The translations under genes and the position numbers were made by a program. The notes under the pieces were generated by a model. That model saw only the letters and a program-made list of their open reading frames with translations. It ran no database searches and was not told the DNA's origin. DNA of 14,523 nt from RYN-425 sp035542755 (GTDB lineage Bacteria > Patescibacteriota > Saccharimonadia > Saccharimonadales > UBA10212), in assembly GCA_035542755.1 (NCBI GenBank), contig DATKKU010000014.1, positions 1 to 14,523 on the forward strand, given 5' to 3'. Below, one piece after another: positions 12,414 to 14,523 of this stretch (within the stretch, counting starts at the first letter, position 1; every line of letters starts with the position of its first letter).

Positions 12414-14063
12414 CTACATCATTCCCATGCCGCCCATATCAGGCGCAGGTGAAGATGTTGTTTTTTCTGGCATTTCCACAACCAAAGCCCCCATGGTCAT
12501 GGCCGTTCCGGCAATAGATACCGCATTTTGGATAGCTTCCTTAGCAACCCGCGTTGGGTCAACAATGCCTGCGGTCTTCAGATTGACATACTTACCCGGC
12601 GTGTCGTCAGTAACATCTACCCCAACTGAGCCTTGTTGGCCAGTTCGGATTTGAGGCAAAAATTCATCTGGGTTTTTAGCAGCATTTGTGAGCAAAATAC
12701 GAAACGGTTGCTCAAGAGCATTCTTTAATATCTGCGCACCGACTGCTTCAGAGTCGGTACCCTTTACTCTGATGCCCTGGCTTAGATAGATTAAAGTCGC
12801 ACCACCACCTGGCACTATTCCTTCGGCCAGGGCGGCTTTGACGGCCGCCACGGCGTCATCTACGCGGAATTTCTTTTCCTCAATCTCAGTTTCGGTTGCC
12901 CCGCCAACTTTTATGACGGCCACTTTGCCCGATAGTGCTGCTCGGCGCTTTTCCAGCTGCTCGCGGTCATATTCGCTGCTGCTGGCTTCAATCTGTCTAT
13001 TTATCTGCTCTATGCGGGCTTTAACGGCGCTGGCCGAGCCCGAACCTTCTACGATTGTAGTCTCGTCTTTGGTGGCAATCACCTTGCGGGCACTGCCAAT
13101 CATTGATAGCTCGGCATTTTCAAAGGTCGTGCCGCGCTCTTCGCTTATCAGCTCGCCACCGGTCAATATGGCGATGTCTTCTAGGATTTCTTTGCGGCGG
13201 TCGCCAAAGCTTGGCGCCTTAATAGCTACGGTGTTAAACACGCCCTTTAGGCGATTTAGAATCAGCGTGCCAAGGGCTTCACCCTCAACGTCTTCGGCAA
13301 TAATTACCAAATCTTTTTTACCGGCGGTGGCCAGTTTTTCTAATATCGGCAAGAACTCCTGGATAGAGCTAATTTTTTGGTCGGTTACCAAAATTGCTGG
13401 TTTTTCGTAAACGGCTTCCATGCGGGCCGTATCAGTAACCATGTACGGACTGGCATAACCACGGTCCATGGTAAAACCTTCTACAACTTCGCTCTCCAGC
13501 GCCAGTCCCTGCCCTTCCTCAACAGTAACTACGCCCTCTTTGCCGACCTTTTCCATGACATCGGCAATTAGCTTGCCAATTTGCTCGTCGCCAGCGCTTA
13601 TGGTTGCAACTTCAGCGATACGGCCTTTTTTATTGGCAATGTCTTCACTCAAGCTGCCCAATTTTGCCAGTACGTCGCTGGCAGCAGCTTCTAGGCCTTT
13701 ACGTAGCTGCATTGGGTTATGGCCAGCGGCAATCAATTTATTGGCTTCGTTCAAGATATGATAAGTCAGCACGGTCACGGTTGTGGTGCCGTCACCGGCT
13801 ACATCGTTCATTTTGCTAGCAGCTTGCTTGATTAGCTCGGCGCCAACTTTGTAGCCCAAAGTTTCGTCATCCACATCTTCAATTTCTACACCTTTTGCTA
13901 CCGTTACACCGTCGTGAGTTACAGTCGGTGCGCCGTAGCTTTTACTAATCACCACATTGCGGCCTTTGGGGCCCATGGTGGTCTTTACAGCATCATATAA
14001 AATTTGTGCTCCGCCCAAAATTCGGCGGCGGGCGTCTTCATCGTAAAAAACTTTCTTAGCCAT
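12414..14063 (-). CDS. groEL: 60-kDa chaperonin GroEL
   Basis: The cytoplasmic ATP-driven chaperonin that folds proteins inside a double heptameric ring capped by GroES. The 549-residue product is full length. Equatorial ATP-site motifs are TTMGPKGRNVV (28-38), HDGVTVAK (50-57) and DVAGDGTTT (87-95). The apical and intermediate domains run from about 190 to 410, and IVPGGG starts the second equatorial half. The C-terminus is the short Gly/Met tail MGGMGMM of conventional GroEL. AGGAG lies 5-6 nt before the ATG. It sits 8 nt after groES in one operon controlled by the CIRCE site, ending at a strong hairpin. Nothing in it looks degenerate. Confidence 0.98.
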   Translation of the reverse strand: MAKKVFYDEDARRRILGGAQILYDAVKTTMGPKGRNVVISKSYGAPTVTHDGVTVAKGVEIEDVDDETLGYKVGAELIKQAASKMNDVAGDGTTTVTVLTYHILNEANKLIAAGHNPMQLRKGLEAAASDVLAKLGSLSEDIANKKGRIAEVATISAGDEQIGKLIADVMEKVGKEGVVTVEEGQGLALESEVVEGFTMDRGYASPYMVTDTARMEAVYEKPAILVTDQKISSIQEFLPILEKLATAGKKDLVIIAEDVEGEALGTLILNRLKGVFNTVAIKAPSFGDRRKEILEDIAILTGGELISEERGTTFENAELSMIGSARKVIATKDETTIVEGSGSASAVKARIEQINRQIEASSSEYDREQLEKRRAALSGKVAVIKVGGATETEIEEKKFRVDDAVAAVKAALAEGIVPGGGATLIYLSQGIRVKGTDSEAVGAQILKNALEQPFRILLTNAAKNPDEFLPQIRTGQQGSVGVDVTDDTPGKYVNLKTAGIVDPTRVAKEAIQNAVSIAGTAMTMGALVVEMPEKTTSSPAPDMGGMGMM

Positions 14064-14071
14064 ATATTCTC

Positions 14072-14338
14072 CTATTTAACCGTCGCAATTATGTCTTCGG
14101 ACTTAACCAAGACGTATTCTTTGTTATCAATTTTAACTTCCTTGGCGCTGTAGTCTTTGTAAACAATCCGGTCGCCTACTTTAACTTCCTTAACGTCTTT
14201 GCCAGCACTTAGCACTTTGGCAACTTTGGGGCGCTCAGTTGACTTGTCAGGCAAATAAAGCCCAGACGCTGTCTTGGTAGGTGCGTCCTCTTGCTGGGCT
14301 ACTACCCAGTCAGCTAATGGTTGAAGTGGTGATGCCAT
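14072..14338 (-). CDS. groES: 10-kDa co-chaperonin GroES
   Basis: The heptameric lid of the GroEL chamber. The 88-residue product, a little shorter than the usual 94-97, has the N-terminal LQPLADWVVAQQ strand, the mobile loop around TKTASGLYLPD (21-31), and the KVGDRIVYKDYSAKEV and YVLVKSEDIIATV strands. The loop's hydrophobic GroEL-binding tripeptide, usually I-V-L in G-I-V-L-P, reads L-Y-L here. AGGAGG lies 12 nt before the ATG, a long but workable spacing. It is first in the groES-groEL operon, behind a sigma-A promoter overlapped by CIRCE. The leader of about 60 nt contains a small AGCAC/GTGCT hairpin. Confidence 0.96.
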   Translation of the reverse strand: MASPLQPLADWVVAQQEDAPTKTASGLYLPDKSTERPKVAKVLSAGKDVKEVKVGDRIVYKDYSAKEVKIDNKEYVLVKSEDIIATVK

Positions 14339-14380
14339 ACTAAAAAACTTCCTCCTAAAAATTACTCGCTCAATTTAAGC

Positions 14381-14396
14381 AGCACCTCACAGTGCT
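14381..14396 (-). promoter_or_regulatory. Small inverted repeat in the groES leader
   Basis: On the minus strand AGCAC-TGTGAG-GTGCT lies near the 5' end of the predicted groES leader. It could be a protective 5' hairpin. Its half sites resemble the AGCACT half of CIRCE, but the spacing (6) and length are wrong for a second CIRCE. Confidence 0.3.
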
Positions 14397-14399
14397 CGT

Positions 14400-14426
14400 C
14401 TAGCACTCATAATAGCGGAGTGCCAA
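14400..14426 (-). promoter_or_regulatory. CIRCE operator (HrcA site)
   Basis: On the plus strand TAGCACTC, nine bases, GAGTGCCA. This matches the CIRCE consensus TTAGCACTC-N9-GAGTGCTAA with small deviations at the outer ends. CIRCE binds the heat-shock repressor HrcA. It overlaps the groES promoter, whose -10 lies within the nine-base centre, so HrcA binding would block RNA polymerase. Confidence 0.92.
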
Positions 14427-14438
14427 AACGTCTGTCAA
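14409..14438 (-). promoter_or_regulatory. groESL promoter (TTGACA-N18-TATTAT)
   Basis: On the minus strand a perfect -35 TTGACA (14433-14438) and -10 TATTAT (14409-14414), 18 bp apart. The predicted start is near 14402, about 63 nt before the groES ATG. The -10 sits in the centre of CIRCE. Confidence 0.85.
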
Positions 14439-14454
14439 TATTTGGTCGCTAAAT

Positions 14455-14481
14455 CAAAAAACACACCGGCGTGCGGTGTGT
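14455..14481 (-). terminator. Intrinsic terminator of a gene beyond the right edge
   Basis: On the minus strand ACACACCG, five bases, CGGTGTGT, then TTTTTTGATT: an 8-bp GC-containing stem with a T-run. It would end a leftward transcript entering from outside the window, just before the groESL promoter. Confidence 0.8.
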
Positions 14482-14489
14482 GCAGTTTC

Positions 14490-14523
14490 GCTGGTGGTTC
14501 GCCCCCAAGGGCGAACCACCAGC
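14490..14523. repeat. Perfect 15-bp inverted repeat at the right edge
   Basis: GCTGGTGGTTCGCCC (14490-14504) and its exact complement (14509-14523) with a CCAA loop. The repeat reaches the last base, so it may be longer. No T-run follows on either visible side. It sits next to the terminator and may be a transcript-end hairpin or a dispersed palindromic repeat. Confidence 0.7.

Noticed and set aside
12838..13410. 190-codon open frame antisense to groEL
   Set aside because: Low-complexity Ser/Ala/Arg composition typical of the strand opposite groEL codons, no ribosome site, and groEL is certain.

Overview
The window is dense, mostly bacterial core-type sequence of intermediate GC content. I read it as a member of the Candidate Phyla Radiation, most likely Candidatus Saccharibacteria (TM7). 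This rests on inference: compact genes with tiny or overlapping junctions, short versions of household proteins, a bifunctional phosphoglucose/phosphomannose isomerase, and lineage-type small proteins without recognisable families. No ribosomal RNA or other decisive marker is present. The standard code fits all reading frames. None of the 17 genes whose 3' end is visible stops at TGA (9 TAA, 8 TAG).

Layout, left to right. 1-2605 (minus): an operon-like run transcribed leftwards, DUF1361 membrane protein, then argS, then msrB (cut by the window edge). 2607-4783: a small redox or detoxification block, with an ArsR-type repressor and an NADPH-dependent FMN reductase on plus, and a flavodoxin-fold quinone reductase and a SnoaL/NTF2-like protein on minus. 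4961-5051: tRNA-Ser(GGA). Its last 18 bases, ending exactly at CCA, are repeated 180 bp downstream and bracket a structured, AGCGAA-rich cassette. 5319-7493 (plus): two membrane proteins of unknown function and a UbiA-superfamily prenyltransferase, convergent with uppS (undecaprenyl-diphosphate synthase type) on minus. 8201-10455 (plus): a MacB/LolCDE-like ABC exporter pair preceded by a leader with competing hairpins and a possible 7-codon leader peptide. 10452-11480 (minus): PGI/PMI. 11558-12311: two small convergent proteins of unknown function. 12347-14438 (minus): groES-groEL with a CIRCE operator overlapping a good sigma-A promoter at the front and a hairpin terminator behind. The right edge holds a terminator for a gene outside the window and a 15-bp perfect inverted repeat.

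How the parts relate. Several genes deal with protein or redox stress (msrB, the flavoproteins, groESL). Lipid-carrier and envelope functions recur (uppS, UbiA, the ABC exporter, several small membrane proteins). Two regulatory styles coexist. Stress and accessory genes have Shine-Dalgarno leaders. msrB, argS, the DUF1361 gene and uppS all have a TATAAT-like box exactly 7 nt before ATG and arsR has one 9 nt before, which predicts leaderless or nearly leaderless mRNAs. The most interesting spots are the tRNA-end duplication with its cassette, the ABC-transporter leader, the recurring -10/ATG spacing, and the absence of TGA as a codon of any kind.
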